From: Lachnospiraceae bacterium
Lineage (GTDB): Bacteria > Bacillota > Clostridia > Lachnospirales > Lachnospiraceae
Assembly (NCBI GenBank): GCA_017436865.1
Contig: JAFSCH010000050.1
Coordinates: forward strand, 1-43,348
DNA: 43,348 bases
Direction: 5' to 3'
Shown piece by piece: positions 1 to 8,648 of the stretch. The notes below the pieces were generated by a model. It was not told the origin of the DNA and made no database searches. It saw only the letters and a program-made list of their open reading frames with translations. The translations under genes were made by a program, and so were the position numbers. Positions within the stretch are counted from its first letter, which is position 1. Every line of letters begins with the position of its first letter.

Positions 1-196
1 TTGCGCTAGGAAGGATGATATCTTATTCGCAGAAAGTGTTCAATTCTATTCGTAAATAATTGGGTTTTACCAAAAAATCTGAACAGCAAAGTGTTCAGAT
101 TTAAATGTTAATCACTGTTCACTTTTAATTGTAAATCAACATCTAATAATGGCTCAAAAAAGGTTGAAAATACGGGAGAAAATTTAGTACAGAAAA
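1..196. other. Left edge, no complete gene
   Basis: One plus-strand frame is open from base 3 to a TAA at 57-59 and may be the last 18 codons of a gene entering from the left, but it is too short to identify. The rest holds a hairpin (72-103) and AT-rich sequence. On the minus strand this stretch follows the stop of the SpoIID-like gene. I do not recognise the missing continuation of that protein here. Confidence 0.35.
72..103 (-). terminator. Intrinsic terminator of the SpoIID-like gene
   Basis: Arms AAATCTGAACA (75-85) and TGTTCAGATTT (92-102) pair perfectly around a 6-nt loop. Read on the minus strand the stem is followed by a run of six T, so it ends transcripts coming from the gene at 197-901. 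Confidence 0.7.
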
Positions 197-901
197 CTAT
201 TGATTCCGGTACCATTCCGTATATACCCTATTCAGGGTGAATGACATTATGGCAAGCGTATTTGCGTAAATCGTGGATTCCGGCCATGTGGCATAGATTT
301 CGGAGGATACAACATTTTTAATATAGTCAGCATAGCGAACATAGTAATTTGGTGCAGTAGAATCCTGCGGAACACCGTCATGAACCACAACATATTCCGG
401 TAAAACGACACGACTAAGAACGATTTCGCCGGATTCGTCCATAGGTTTGATTTCTGCTTCAGGAATTTTTGCAGGATAGTCACCGTATAGAGTATGGTCA
501 GGAATGACAATAGGACTTTCCTGTCCGCCAAGGTCAACAGGACGCATGGAGATTGGCTGTACAGCAGTTACGTCAGGAAGTAGTTCGGTTCCAGACACTG
601 TGACGGATTCATAGCCAGGAGCGGTAACAGTGATATTATATTCAGAATAAGGCATTGGTTGCCCTGGTTCTGCGCTGTAAGTAGGATTTGGTGTGGGGAG
701 AGCAATGTTTCTTGTCTGTCCTGAATCATTAGTGGTGGCAGTTTCGACAACGCTTTCAGGATCACCGGTTAGACTGATGGTGATGGAAGCATTTTGAATT
801 GGAAGCAATCCTTGTGTGGAAGTTACATTGATGGTCAGATTACCTGTATATGGAGAGTTAGCAGATTCATTTTGAGCTGATGAAATTTGTGATTTGGACA
901 T
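197..901 (-). CDS. Truncated regulatory-like/SpoIID-like surface protein
   Basis: This encodes 234 residues. About residues 19-125 look like carboxypeptidase-regulatory-type beta-sandwich repeats (GNLTINVTSTQG, PYSEYNITVTAPGYESVTV). Residues near 190-230 (YIKNVVSSEIYATWPEST, then NRVYTEWYRNQ) resemble the beginning of the SpoIID/LytB-like domain of larger Lachnospiraceae proteins that act on or bind the cell wall. The protein stops where that domain should continue, so it is probably a 3'-truncated remnant or a short variant. The ATG sits directly against the U-run of a strong terminator and has no Shine-Dalgarno sequence, so translation from this start is doubtful. No signal peptide is visible. 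Function unproven. Confidence 0.55.
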   Translation of the reverse strand: MSKSQISSAQNESANSPYTGNLTINVTSTQGLLPIQNASITISLTGDPESVVETATTNDSGQTRNIALPTPNPTYSAEPGQPMPYSEYNITVTAPGYESVTVSGTELLPDVTAVQPISMRPVDLGGQESPIVIPDHTLYGDYPAKIPEAEIKPMDESGEIVLSRVVLPEYVVVHDGVPQDSTAPNYYVRYADYIKNVVSSEIYATWPESTIYANTLAIMSFTLNRVYTEWYRNQ

Positions 902-948
902 AAAAAACCCCGTATATATTTTTTACTAATATATGCGGGGAATTTTTT
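902..948. terminator. Bidirectional terminator touching a start codon
   Basis: Twelve base pairs (908-919 with 929-940, core CCCCG/CGGGG, one G-T wobble) are flanked by A6 on the left and T-rich sequence on the right, so it can terminate in both directions. On the minus strand it ends the 979-1392 transcript, and its T6 run is followed at once by the ATG at 901. Confidence 0.75.
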
Positions 949-978
949 GTGGTGCACTCAAAGTCGTGTAAAAATACA

Positions 979-1392
979 TTAAATTGTCTGATTGATCGTA
1001 GTGGATGTTGCTGTCTGTGTTTTGCTACCATTGCTGTCATAGGTGGCAGCAGTGGATTTTGTCTTTTCGCTGGTAAGCAACTCATCTAATATTTTATTAG
1101 AAACTTTAGATTCCTTTTTCTCTTTGCTCAATAACTCATCTAATACCTTATTTTTGATTTTTGGACCGGATTCATTGTCTTTTGAGGATTCGGTCTTTTT
1201 ATCAGAAGAGGTTTCGTCAGAAGATTTCATTGTTTTATAGTAGGAGTCCATTAATCTGTGATAGGAGCCGCTTTTAATTAGTGCAGCATCGCCTAGGGAA
1301 CTATAAATTCCGGTAAATGCAGATTTTGGATTGCCAAGTGACGTATTAAAAAAGCTGTTAATCGAACTGGAAGTCCATGAAATATTTGTCAT
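979..1392 (-). CDS. Hypothetical Ser/Lys-rich protein with an internal repeat
   Basis: This encodes 137 residues with a good ribosome binding site (GGAGTGATTCAATATG). The N-terminal half (SAFTGIYSSLGDAALIKSG, then YHRLMDSYYK) recalls short Lachnospiraceae proteins of unknown function. The C-terminal half is low complexity and contains two copies of a helical motif, NKVLDELLSKEKK and NKILDELLTSEK. There is no signal peptide or membrane segment. It lies downstream of typA in the same direction but is separated from it by that gene's terminator. I do not recognise its function. Confidence 0.65.
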   Translation of the reverse strand: MTNISWTSSSINSFFNTSLGNPKSAFTGIYSSLGDAALIKSGSYHRLMDSYYKTMKSSDETSSDKKTESSKDNESGPKIKNKVLDELLSKEKKESKVSNKILDELLTSEKTKSTAATYDSNGSKTQTATSTTINQTI

Positions 1393-1506
1393 ATTGAATC
1401 ACTCCTTTGATTATAGATAAAGATACAGATCCTTCTGTGTATAATACTGGTTTTCATAAAGATTATCGGCAGTAAATTACAAAAACTTTATAGTTTTAGT
1501 AGAACA

Positions 1507-1549
1507 AAAAAACATCAACTGTTTTTTTGATAGAACAGTTGATGTTTTA
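1507..1549 (-). terminator. typA terminator
   Basis: Arms AACATCAACTGTT (1511-1523) and AACAGTTGATGTT (1534-1546) form a 13-bp stem. On the minus strand it is followed by a T-run, directly downstream of the typA stop. Confidence 0.85.
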
Positions 1550-1566
1550 GGTTATATAAAATTACT

Positions 1567-3396
1567 TTATTTCTTAAATCCAGCTCTCTTTCTAAGTGTG
1601 GGATCAAGAATCTTCTTACGAATTCTTAAGGTAGTAGGAGTAACTTCAAGTAATTCATCTGTATCGATGAAGTCAAGAGCCTGCTCGAGACTTAAGATTC
1701 TAGGTGGTGTTAAACGGAGCGCTTCATCAGCACTGGAAGAACGAGTATTGGTAAGCTGTTTTTTCTTGCAAACATTGATTTCAATGTCTTCTGCTTTACC
1801 AGTTTGTCCAACAATCATACCGGAGTAAACCTTTTCACCAGGTCCGATAAAGAGAGTACCACGCTCCTGAGCATTATAAAGACCATAAGTAATCGCTTCA
1901 CCTGCTTCGAAAGCAATTAGAGAGCCCTGCTTACGATACTGAATCTCGCCCTTGAATGGTCCATAGCCGTCAAAACTTGTATTTAAGATACCATTACCCT
2001 TTGTATCGGTCATGAATTCGCCACGATAACCGATTAAACCTCTGGATGGGATAGAGAACTCAAGTCTTGAGTAACCGCCGTTTGCCATACCCATATTCTG
2101 AAGCTCGCCCTTTCTTTGGCTTAACTTTTCGATAACAGCACCGGAGAATTCTTCTGGAACATCAATATAAGCAAGTTCCATTGGTTCAAGCTTTTTGCCG
2201 TTTTCATCTTCTTTATATAATACCTCAGCTTTACTTACAGCAAATTCGAAGCCTTCACGTCTCATATTTTCGATTAAAACAGATAAGTGAAGTTCACCAC
2301 GTCCGGAAACCTTGAAGGAATCAGCATTTTCTGTTTCTTCAACACGAAGGGAAACGTCAGTGTTAAGCTCGCGGAACAATCTTTCACGAAGATGGCGGCT
2401 AGTTACAAACTTTCCTTCCTGTCCGGCAAGAGGAGAGTCATTTACGATAAAGTTCATTGCAATTGTAGGCTCACTAATCTTTTGGAATGGAATTGGTTCA
2501 ACATGTTCAACGGAACAGAGGGTGTCACCAATATGAATATCCGCAATACCAGAAATAGCAACGATAGCACCAATACCGGCTTCTTTTACTTCTACTTTAT
2601 CTAATCCGTCGTATTCATATAATTTACTAACTTTTACTTTCTTCTGCTTGTCAGGCTCATGGTGATTACAAAGAATTACGTCCTGATTTACTCTGATTAC
2701 GCCGTTATCAACCTTACCAACACCGATACGACCAACATACTCATTATAATCTATGGTACTAATCAATACCTGTGTGCCTGCTTCAGGGTCTCCTTCTGGA
2801 GCTGGAATATAATCAAGGATTGTCTCGAATAATGGAGTCATATCACTACCCATTTCACTCTCATCAAGAGAAGCAATACCAGATTTTGCAGAGGCAAAAA
2901 TAAATGGACAATCAAGCTGGGTATCGTCTGCATCAAGTTCGAGGAATAATTCCAAGACTTCATCAACAACTTCCAAAGCTCTTGCTTCTGGACGGTCAAT
3001 TTTATTGATACATACGATAACAGGGAGCTTTAATTCCAATGCTTTTTTCAAAACAAACTTAGTCTGAGGCATAGCACCTTCAAATGCATCTACAACGAGA
3101 ATAACACCGTTTACCATTTTCAGAACTCGTTCTACTTCTCCGCCAAAATCAGCGTGTCCAGGAGTATCTATAATATTAATCTTGGTTCCTTTGTACATAA
3201 CTGCTGTGTTTTTTGCAAGAATTGTGATTCCACGTTCACGCTCGATGTCATTAGAGTCCATGACACGTTCTGCGACTTCCTGATTTTCACGGAATACACC
3301 ACTCTGTTTTAACAGTTCATCAACGAGAGTTGTCTTACCATGGTCTACATGGGCAATAATAGCTACGTTTCTGACGTCTTCTCTTTTTTGTTTCAT
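1567..3396 (-). CDS. typA: Translational GTPase TypA/BipA
   Basis: This 609-residue ribosome-associated GTPase of the EF-G superfamily acts in stress and low-temperature ribosome assembly. All G motifs are visible: G1 AHVDHGKTT (residues 15-23), G2 RGIT, G3 DTPGHADF, and G4 NKID. They are followed by the EF-Tu-like beta-barrel, two EF-G-like alpha/beta domains and a basic TypA C-terminus ([16 protein letters not shown]). Length is normal for the family. I chose the start at 3396 because GGAGG lies 6 nt upstream; the longer reading frame to 3408 adds four residues without support. It is monocistronic, with its own promoter (3453-3481) and terminator (1507-1549). Confidence 0.97.
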   Translation of the reverse strand: MKQKREDVRNVAIIAHVDHGKTTLVDELLKQSGVFRENQEVAERVMDSNDIERERGITILAKNTAVMYKGTKINIIDTPGHADFGGEVERVLKMVNGVILVVDAFEGAMPQTKFVLKKALELKLPVIVCINKIDRPEARALEVVDEVLELFLELDADDTQLDCPFIFASAKSGIASLDESEMGSDMTPLFETILDYIPAPEGDPEAGTQVLISTIDYNEYVGRIGVGKVDNGVIRVNQDVILCNHHEPDKQKKVKVSKLYEYDGLDKVEVKEAGIGAIVAISGIADIHIGDTLCSVEHVEPIPFQKISEPTIAMNFIVNDSPLAGQEGKFVTSRHLRERLFRELNTDVSLRVEETENADSFKVSGRGELHLSVLIENMRREGFEFAVSKAEVLYKEDENGKKLEPMELAYIDVPEEFSGAVIEKLSQRKGELQNMGMANGGYSRLEFSIPSRGLIGYRGEFMTDTKGNGILNTSFDGYGPFKGEIQYRKQGSLIAFEAGEAITYGLYNAQERGTLFIGPGEKVYSGMIVGQTGKAEDIEINVCKKKQLTNTRSSSADEALRLTPPRILSLEQALDFIDTDELLEVTPTTLRIRKKILDPTLRKRAGFKK

Positions 3397-3452
3397 AAGA
3401 ACCTCCATTTATATAGTATGAATAAAATAATTACCTTTTTTCAAACTTTAAC

Positions 3453-3481
3453 AGTATAGCATTTGAACAGGGCTTTTGCAA
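3453..3481 (-). promoter_or_regulatory. typA promoter
   Basis: On the minus strand TTGCAA (3476-3481) is followed after 17 bp by TATACT (3453-3458), about 55 bp before the typA start. Confidence 0.75.
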
Positions 3482-3815
3482 TGACATTCAGAAGATTTGT
3501 GATTACTGTACACAGATATCATTTTATAAGATGTTTAGGGAGGCATAATTCCGAAATAGGAGGGAGAATCATGACGAAATAAGGAGAAAAAATGCGGGAA
3601 AAGTTGGAAAGATAATAAAAATGGATAAATAGCACGAACGGTTTTTGAAAGAATAATAAAAATTTTTGAATAACTCTTTTGGGAAAGGAATATAAATGTA
3701 ATACATACAAGAAAAAATCGTAATTTACGTTTTTTATGGTATTAGCGATAAAGTCGTATACCTACTGAACAGTTACAAAAAATTCTTAGTTATGCATAAG
3801 AAGGGAGAACATATT
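3482..3815. other. Intergenic region between typA and the ssb-like gene
   Basis: No convincing gene is present. A minus-strand 63-codon frame (3519-3710) has no ribosome binding site and an aromatic-rich composition typical of translated AT-rich DNA. CTGAACAGTTAC at 3765-3776 is identical to the inverted terminal sequence of the 132-bp element at 12276 and 41933 and may be a relic of another copy. A promoter for the downstream gene must lie here, but no candidate is strong. Confidence 0.4.
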
Positions 3816-4454
3816 ATGACAGATAAGGTTATTGAAAACAATCAGGTAACAGTGATGGGAGAAATCGTAAGTGATTTTTCATTCAGCCATGAAATTTTTG
3901 GAGAAGGTTTTTATATGGTAGATATTCGTGTAGCAAGACTTTCTGACTCTATGGATATTATACCGGTGATGGTATCTGAAAGACTGATTGATGTAACAGA
4001 GGACTATAAGGGCTATTATGTAGTGATTAGCGGGCAGTTCCGTTCTTACAACAGACATGAGGAAAGAAAAAATAAGCTGGTATTGTCTGTGTTTGCTAGA
4101 GAAATTGAATTTGTGGAAGAGATTGGTGACAGTGTGAAAACCAATCAGATATTCTTAGACGGCTATATCTGTAAAGAGCCTGTGTATCGAAAAACGCCAC
4201 TTGGTAGAGAGATTGCAGACTTACTGCTTGCAGTAAACAGACCATATGGAAAGTCAGATTATATTCCATGTATCTGCTGGGGAAGAAATGCAAGATATGC
4301 TTCCGGATTTGAAGTAGGGGAGAGATGTCTTGTATGGGGGAGGATTCAGTCTAGAGAATATATGAAGAAACTCTCAGAAGAAGATTTGGAAAAGAGAGTC
4401 GCTTATGAGGTGTCGGTAAGCAAGCTTGAGCTTCCAGAGGAGGAACTTGTATAA
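3816..4454 (+). CDS. Single-stranded DNA-binding protein, double OB-fold
   Basis: This encodes 212 residues. Two OB-fold-like units can be seen: residues about 8-105 (QVTVMGEIVSDFSFSHEIFG) and about 112-190 (QIFLDGYICKEPVYRKTPLG, then NRPYGKSDYIPCICWGRNAR). The second has the clear signature of SSB-type folds. The arrangement fits the accessory ssDNA-binding proteins annotated in Lachnospiraceae rather than the canonical Ssb, because the acidic-phenylalanine C-terminal tail is absent. The start at 3816 is chosen because AAGGGAG lies 8 nt upstream. The ATG at 3792 has no such site. Confidence 0.8.
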   Translation: MTDKVIENNQVTVMGEIVSDFSFSHEIFGEGFYMVDIRVARLSDSMDIIPVMVSERLIDVTEDYKGYYVVISGQFRSYNRHEERKNKLVLSVFAREIEFVEEIGDSVKTNQIFLDGYICKEPVYRKTPLGREIADLLLAVNRPYGKSDYIPCICWGRNARYASGFEVGERCLVWGRIQSREYMKKLSEEDLEKRVAYEVSVSKLELPEEELV

Positions 4455-4651
4455 GGTATCTGCTATGTGTGGCTATGAAGGTATGTGGTAGTTACATATA
4501 AGTTGCAATAAAAAGGACTCTGTGCTATCATGTTTGCGTATGTGTTGTGAGTTATGCAGATTCTAAAATGGGTTTGCATCTGTTTACATACCATATGTGG
4601 AGTGGACAGTAACACTGATTGCGCAAACATGCACATGGATGGAGGATAAAT

Positions 4652-5143
4652 ATGGAGCAGGGAGTTGTACAGATTTATAGCGGGGAAGGGCATGGGAAAT
4701 CTGCAGCAGCACTGGGAAGAGCTATTCAAGTAGCAAGCAGTGGGAAAAATGTTGTAATTATTAATTTCTTAAAGGGTATTCAGAATGAGGAGATTTTAAA
4801 ACGTCTGGAGCCTGAAATTAAGATTTTCCGATTTGAAAAAAGTGAAGAGGAGTTTTTTAATCTATCAGAGGAAAGACAAAAGGAAGAGATTTCTAATATT
4901 AAGAATGGTCTGAATTTTGCGAAGAAAGTATTGACAACTGGAGAATGCGCTCTCTTGATTCTTGATGAGGTATTAGGGTTAGTTGATAATGGAATTATTT
5001 CTGTAGATGATTTAAAACATATTGTTGATGCTAAATCAGATGACGTTAGTATTATTATGACGGGTATTCATTTAGAGGATGGTATCTGCGAGCTTGCAGA
5101 TGAGATTTCTAAAATTGAAGCTATGAATTATAAGATTTTTTAA
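4652..5143 (+). CDS. Cob(I)alamin adenosyltransferase (BtuR/CobO family)
   Basis: This encodes 163 residues. The P-loop GEGHGKSAAALG (residues 11-22) near the N-terminus is typical of BtuR/CobO/CobP-type ATP:corrinoid adenosyltransferases, which transfer the adenosyl group of ATP to cobalt(I) corrinoids. The Walker-B-like LLILDEVLG and the NFLKG motif also fit. It is slightly shorter than CobO of Proteobacteria. The start at 4652 follows GGAGG by 6 nt. It is isolated from other corrinoid genes and precedes the dapA leader. Confidence 0.85.
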   Translation: MEQGVVQIYSGEGHGKSAAALGRAIQVASSGKNVVIINFLKGIQNEEILKRLEPEIKIFRFEKSEEEFFNLSEERQKEEISNIKNGLNFAKKVLTTGECALLILDEVLGLVDNGIISVDDLKHIVDAKSDDVSIIMTGIHLEDGICELADEISKIEAMNYKIF

Positions 5144-5146
5144 GAC

Positions 5147-5175
5147 TTGACATAGTATATGTCGTGTGCTATCAT
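5147..5175 (+). promoter_or_regulatory. dapA leader promoter
   Basis: A perfect TTGACA (5147-5152) is followed after 17 bp by TATCAT (5170-5175). Transcription would start just before the lysine riboswitch. Confidence 0.85.
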
Positions 5176-5201
5176 GAATTAACATTATAAATTAATATTA
5201 A

Positions 5202-5365
5202 TGATAGAGGTTGCGTTTTTTATTAGTACGTTTTACGAAGTGGTAGGTACTGATGACTAAAAGGGAAAGGAAAAGACGCCGAAAGAAAAGATTGCCTACA
5301 AGTCTTTGTCTTGGGCATGCAGTTAAGAGCTGTATGACTGTCATCGTTTCGATGGGGAGCTATCA
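5202..5365 (+). ncRNA. Lysine riboswitch (L-box) upstream of dapA
   Basis: The closing stem TGATAG (5202-5207)/CTATCA (5360-5365) encloses sequence motifs typical of the L-box: GATAGAGGTTGCG at the 5' side, GGGAAAGG followed by GACGCCGAAAG in the middle, and GCAGTT followed by ACTGTCATCG at the 3' side. It is followed by an intrinsic terminator at 5398-5430 and then dapA. Lysine binding is expected to favour the terminator and shut off lysine synthesis. The identification rests on sequence motifs and context; I could not run a covariance search. Confidence 0.88.
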
Positions 5366-5397
5366 GATTATGCATGAAGCATATATAGGAGTATACG

Positions 5398-5430
5398 CCG
5401 ACCGTCTATAAAAAGAAGGTCGGTTTTTTA
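5398..5430 (+). terminator. Riboswitch-controlled terminator
   Basis: CCGACC (5398-5403) and GGTCGG (5418-5423) form the stem, followed by six T. It lies between the lysine aptamer and dapA and is the likely expression platform. Confidence 0.85.
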
Positions 5431-5464
5431 TTTCATTTATTATTTATTACAGGAGGAGAAGACG

Positions 5465-6349
5465 ATGGCTATTTTTACAGGTGCTGGTGTTGCAATTGTT
5501 ACACCGATGAAGGAAAACGGAGAAGTAAATTATGAGGCATTTGCAAAGTTAATTGATTTTCAAATTGAGAATAGCACAGATGCGATTATTGTATGTGGAA
5601 CAACAGGAGAGGCTTCTACTTTAAGCCATGAAGAGCATTTAGCTGTGATTAAATACTGTGTGGAAAAGGTTGCAGGAAGAGTTCCGGTTATCGCAGGAAC
5701 TGGCTCTAACTGTACAGAAACAGCGATTTATTTATCTCAGGAAGCTGAAAAGTCTGGTGTAGATGGACTTTTGGTTGTAACACCATATTACAATAAGGCA
5801 ACTCAGAATGGTCTTTATGAGCACTTTAAGTTAATTGCAGATGCAGTTAAGGTTCCTGTGATTTTATATAATGTACCAAGCAGAACAGGCTGCAATATCA
5901 CTCCTGAGACAGTAGTACGTCTTTGCAAAGAGGTAGAGAATATCGTAGGTGTGAAGGAAGCAAGTGGTAATATTTCACAGGTAGCAAAGCTTATGCATTT
6001 GGCAAATGGTGGTGTAGATGTATATTCTGGAAATGATGATCAGATCGTTCCAGTTCTGTCGCTTGGTGGAAAGGGTGTTATCTCTGTTCTTTCTAATGTA
6101 GCACCACAGCAGACACATGACATTTGTGAATATTATTTCAAGGGTGAAGCAGAGAAGAGTATGCAGGAACAGCTTAGAGCAATTCCACTTTGTGATGCAT
6201 TATTCTGTGAAGTAAATCCGATTCCTGTTAAGAAGGGTGTGAACTTATTAGGACTGGAAGCAGGTCCATTGAGAAGACCTCTTACTGAGATGGAAGATGC
6301 GAATGCGGCAAAGCTTGAAAAGGCAATGAAGGAATACGGTATCTTATAA
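5465..6349 (+). CDS. dapA: 4-hydroxy-tetrahydrodipicolinate synthase
   Basis: This 294-residue cytoplasmic TIM-barrel enzyme condenses pyruvate with aspartate semialdehyde, the first committed step to lysine and diaminopimelate. Motifs: CGTTGEASTL near residues 42-51 (substrate-binding threonines), VTPYYNK with the catalytic tyrosine, LYNVPSRTG, and GVKEASG with the Schiff-base lysine. Length is standard. The ribosome binding site AGGAGGAG lies upstream of the ATG. It is the first gene of a two-gene operon with dapB, 37 bp downstream, under the lysine riboswitch. Confidence 0.97.
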   Translation: MAIFTGAGVAIVTPMKENGEVNYEAFAKLIDFQIENSTDAIIVCGTTGEASTLSHEEHLAVIKYCVEKVAGRVPVIAGTGSNCTETAIYLSQEAEKSGVDGLLVVTPYYNKATQNGLYEHFKLIADAVKVPVILYNVPSRTGCNITPETVVRLCKEVENIVGVKEASGNISQVAKLMHLANGGVDVYSGNDDQIVPVLSLGGKGVISVLSNVAPQQTHDICEYYFKGEAEKSMQEQLRAIPLCDALFCEVNPIPVKKGVNLLGLEAGPLRRPLTEMEDANAAKLEKAMKEYGIL

Positions 6350-6386
6350 GACAATATACGTTAGGCAGAGTGTAAGGAGGTACAAT

Positions 6387-7142
6387 ATGATAAAGGTTAT
6401 TATGCATGGTTGTAATGGTAAGATGGGACAGACTATTACTGGTATTATTGCAGAGGATGCTGATGTTGAAATTGTAGCTGGTGTTGATGTTTCACATCAT
6501 ATTCAAAATACTTATCCGGTATTCTCTCATATTAGAGAGTGTGATGTAGAGGCAGATGTTGTCATTGATTTTGGCGCAGCTGTTGCGATAGATGGTTTGC
6601 TTGAGTATTGTGTTGAGAAGCAGGTTCCATGTGTACTTTGTACAACGGGTTTGTCCAATGAGCAGCTTGTAGCGGTAGAAGAATCTGCGAAAAAGGTTGC
6701 AATTTTAAAATCTGCAAATATGTCATTGGGCGTAAATATATTATTGAAGCTTTTAAAGGATGCGGCAGCAGTGCTTGCTCCGGCAGGTTTTGACATTGAA
6801 ATTGTTGAGAAGCATCATAATTTAAAGATAGATGCACCAAGTGGAACAGCGCTTGCACTGGCAGATTCTATTAATGAAGAATTTGACAATTCTTATGAAT
6901 ATGTATATGACAGAAGTCAGGTTCGTGAGAAGAGAGGTACCAAAGAAATTGGTATCAGTGCTGTCAGAGGTGGTACTATTGTTGGTGACCATGATGTTAT
7001 CTTTGCAGGAATTGATGAAGTGATTACTTTCTCACACAGAGCATATTCTAAGGCTGTATTTGGTAAGGGAGCTGTTCAGGCAGCAAAGTTCCTTGCAGGA
7101 AAACCGGCTGGAAGATATGAGATGAGTGATGTCATTGGATAA
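6387..7142 (+). CDS. dapB: 4-hydroxy-tetrahydrodipicolinate reductase
   Basis: This 251-residue NAD(P)H-dependent enzyme carries out the second step of the diaminopimelate/lysine pathway. The N-terminal nucleotide-binding motif GCNGKMGQ, the conserved CTTGLS, and the catalytic signature EKHHNLKIDAPSGTA are all present. TAAGGAGG precedes the ATG by a normal distance. It is co-transcribed with dapA and followed by a terminator at 7158-7188. Confidence 0.97.
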   Translation: MIKVIMHGCNGKMGQTITGIIAEDADVEIVAGVDVSHHIQNTYPVFSHIRECDVEADVVIDFGAAVAIDGLLEYCVEKQVPCVLCTTGLSNEQLVAVEESAKKVAILKSANMSLGVNILLKLLKDAAAVLAPAGFDIEIVEKHHNLKIDAPSGTALALADSINEEFDNSYEYVYDRSQVREKRGTKEIGISAVRGGTIVGDHDVIFAGIDEVITFSHRAYSKAVFGKGAVQAAKFLAGKPAGRYEMSDVIG

Positions 7143-7157
7143 GAAAGATAGATAAGA

Positions 7158-7188
7158 AAACGAGCAGGTTTTTGCCTGCTCTTTGTTC
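7158..7188 (+). terminator. dapAB terminator
   Basis: GAGCAGG (7162-7168) pairs with CCTGCTC (7175-7181) around a T-rich loop, followed by TTTGTT. Confidence 0.85.
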
Positions 7189-7225
7189 AATATTAGGAAA
7201 TTGCTGTAACATAGTGGTAGTTAAT

Positions 7226-7280
7226 AAAGAATTTACGAAGTAAATTCTTTGAGTGATTGCCGCTGGGCAATCACTTTTTT
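7226..7280 (+). terminator. Double hairpin leader ending in a terminator before hisA
   Basis: A first hairpin AAGAATTTAC/GTAAATTCTT (7228-7249) is followed after two bases by AGTGATTGCC/GGGCAATCACT (7252-7274) and a run of six T. The T-run ends 25 nt before the hisA start, so the pair may be an attenuator. It could also simply insulate hisA from dapAB read-through. Confidence 0.7.
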
Positions 7281-7304
7281 ACTTTATAGGAGCTAGGAGG
7301 ATGT

Positions 7305-8081
7305 ATGGAATTTCGACCATGTATAGATATTCATAATGGACAAGTGAAGCAGATAGTAGGTGGCTCGCTTACTGATAAAAATGACCACGCACAGGAGAAT
7401 TTTGTAGCAACTAAGGATGCTGACTATTATGCTAAACTCTATCAAGAAAGAGGTATTAAAGGTGGTCATATTATTCTTTTAAATCCGGTAACAAGTGAAT
7501 ATTATGAAGCCACAAAGAAGCAGGCATTAAAAGCATTGGCGGCTTACCCAGGTGGAATGCAGATTGGGGGCGGTATTAATGATACAAATGCCAAGGAATA
7601 TCTGGATGCTGGAGCATCTCATGTGATTGTAACATCTTATGTTTTCAAGGATGGAAAAATTCATATGGAGAATTTGGAAAAATTGTATCGGAATGTAGGA
7701 AAAGAACATTTGGTATTGGACTTAAGTTGTCGCTATCGGGATGGAGCGTATTATATTGTAACAGATCGTTGGCAGAAATTTACAGACGAGAAAGTGGATG
7801 AAAAGACTTTGAATATGCTGATGCATTATTGTGATGAGTTTTTAATTCATGCAGTAGATGTTGAAGGAAAGGCTCAGGGAATCGAGGGACGCTTAGTAGA
7901 ACAGCTTGGAAAATGGAATAAGTTACCGATTACTTATGCGGGGGGAGTTCATTCCTATGAAGATATAGATGAATTGAAAAGACTTGGTAATGCAAAAATT
8001 CATGTTACAATAGGAAGTGCACTTGATATTTTTGGTGGAAAGCTGGATTTTGATACCGTTGTTGATAGGATAAAAAAATAG
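7305..8081 (+). CDS. hisA: HisA, eukaryotic/HIS6-type isomerase
   Basis: This 258-residue protein is phosphoribosylformimino-5-aminoimidazole carboxamide ribotide isomerase of histidine synthesis. The sequence resembles the HIS6 branch of fungi and plants rather than classic bacterial HisA: RPCIDIHNGQVKQIVGG at the N-terminus, GGHIILLNP, QIGGGIND, and ITYAGGVHSYEDI with a C-terminal phosphate-binding TIGSALDIFGG. No other his gene is next to it. The in-frame ATG at 7305 is chosen; the ATG at 7301 is in another frame. TAGGAGG lies just upstream. The gene is flanked by terminators on both sides and is monocistronic. Confidence 0.9.
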   Translation: MEFRPCIDIHNGQVKQIVGGSLTDKNDHAQENFVATKDADYYAKLYQERGIKGGHIILLNPVTSEYYEATKKQALKALAAYPGGMQIGGGINDTNAKEYLDAGASHVIVTSYVFKDGKIHMENLEKLYRNVGKEHLVLDLSCRYRDGAYYIVTDRWQKFTDEKVDEKTLNMLMHYCDEFLIHAVDVEGKAQGIEGRLVEQLGKWNKLPITYAGGVHSYEDIDELKRLGNAKIHVTIGSALDIFGGKLDFDTVVDRIKK

Positions 8082-8090
8082 AGGAACATA

Positions 8091-8125
8091 AAAAAGACTA
8101 CACACATAGGTGTGTAGCCTTTTTA
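8091..8125. terminator. Bidirectional terminator after hisA
   Basis: CTACACA (8098-8104) pairs with TGTGTAG (8111-8117), with A5 before and T5 after the stem. Confidence 0.8.
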
Positions 8126-8233
8126 ATTCCCCTCATAGTACATCTTAATCCCGTAAAACAATAGCTGACTTCAATTTATTAATAATATAAAGAAAGGCAC
8201 ATCGAAACTAGATTAAATGAGCTATAAGCAGGC

Positions 8234-8434
8234 TTATAACTTGGTTACGTTTACTGCCTGAGGTCCTTTTTCTCCATTTACAACTTCAAATTCTACATTA
8301 GCACCTTCGTCTAAAGATTTGAAGCCTTCCATGAGAAGTCCTGAATAATGTACGAATACATCATTTCCTGCTTCGTCAGAGATAAAACCGTAACCCTTCT
8401 GGTTGTTAAACCACTTAACTGTACCTTTGTTCAT
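8234..8434 (-). CDS. Cold-shock protein, CspA family
   Basis: This encodes 66 residues, a single cold-shock OB-fold with both RNA-binding motifs: KGYGFI (RNP1) and VFVHYSGL (RNP2). It is an RNA chaperone that melts mRNA structure. The start at 8434 follows GGAGG by 6 nt; the longer frame to 8473 is unsupported. A promoter lies 50-75 bp upstream and leaves a short leader. The gene is transcribed against hisA. Confidence 0.95.
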   Translation of the reverse strand: MNKGTVKWFNNQKGYGFISDEAGNDVFVHYSGLLMEGFKSLDEGANVEFEVVNGEKGPQAVNVTKL

Positions 8435-8482
8435 TTTGCTACCTCCAAATAAATTAAATATTGTGTGTACCACAACATATAT

Positions 8483-8511
8483 AGAATACCACAGAGTATC
8501 AGAAAAGTAAA
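8483..8511 (-). promoter_or_regulatory. csp promoter
   Basis: On the minus strand TTTACT (8506-8511), a 17-bp spacer, then TATTCT (8483-8488). Confidence 0.7.
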
Positions 8512-8648
8512 TAATTTATGTAAACTTTTCGAACTTTTCTGCAAATTTCTTTTGCACAAAAAGATTATTTGTTGCGAAAAGTATACATAAAACATTGTGA
8601 AGATATTATATTGTGTGCTAAAATAGTGAATATGTGGAGGTGTACGGG

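Noticed and set aside
3519-3710. 63-codon minus-strand frame between typA and the ssb-like gene
   Set aside because: No ribosome binding site, aromatic-rich composition typical of translated AT-rich intergenic DNA.
4463-4729. 88-codon minus-strand frame overlapping the adenosyltransferase start
   Set aside because: Overlaps a well supported gene on the other strand and has no start site or recognisable motif.
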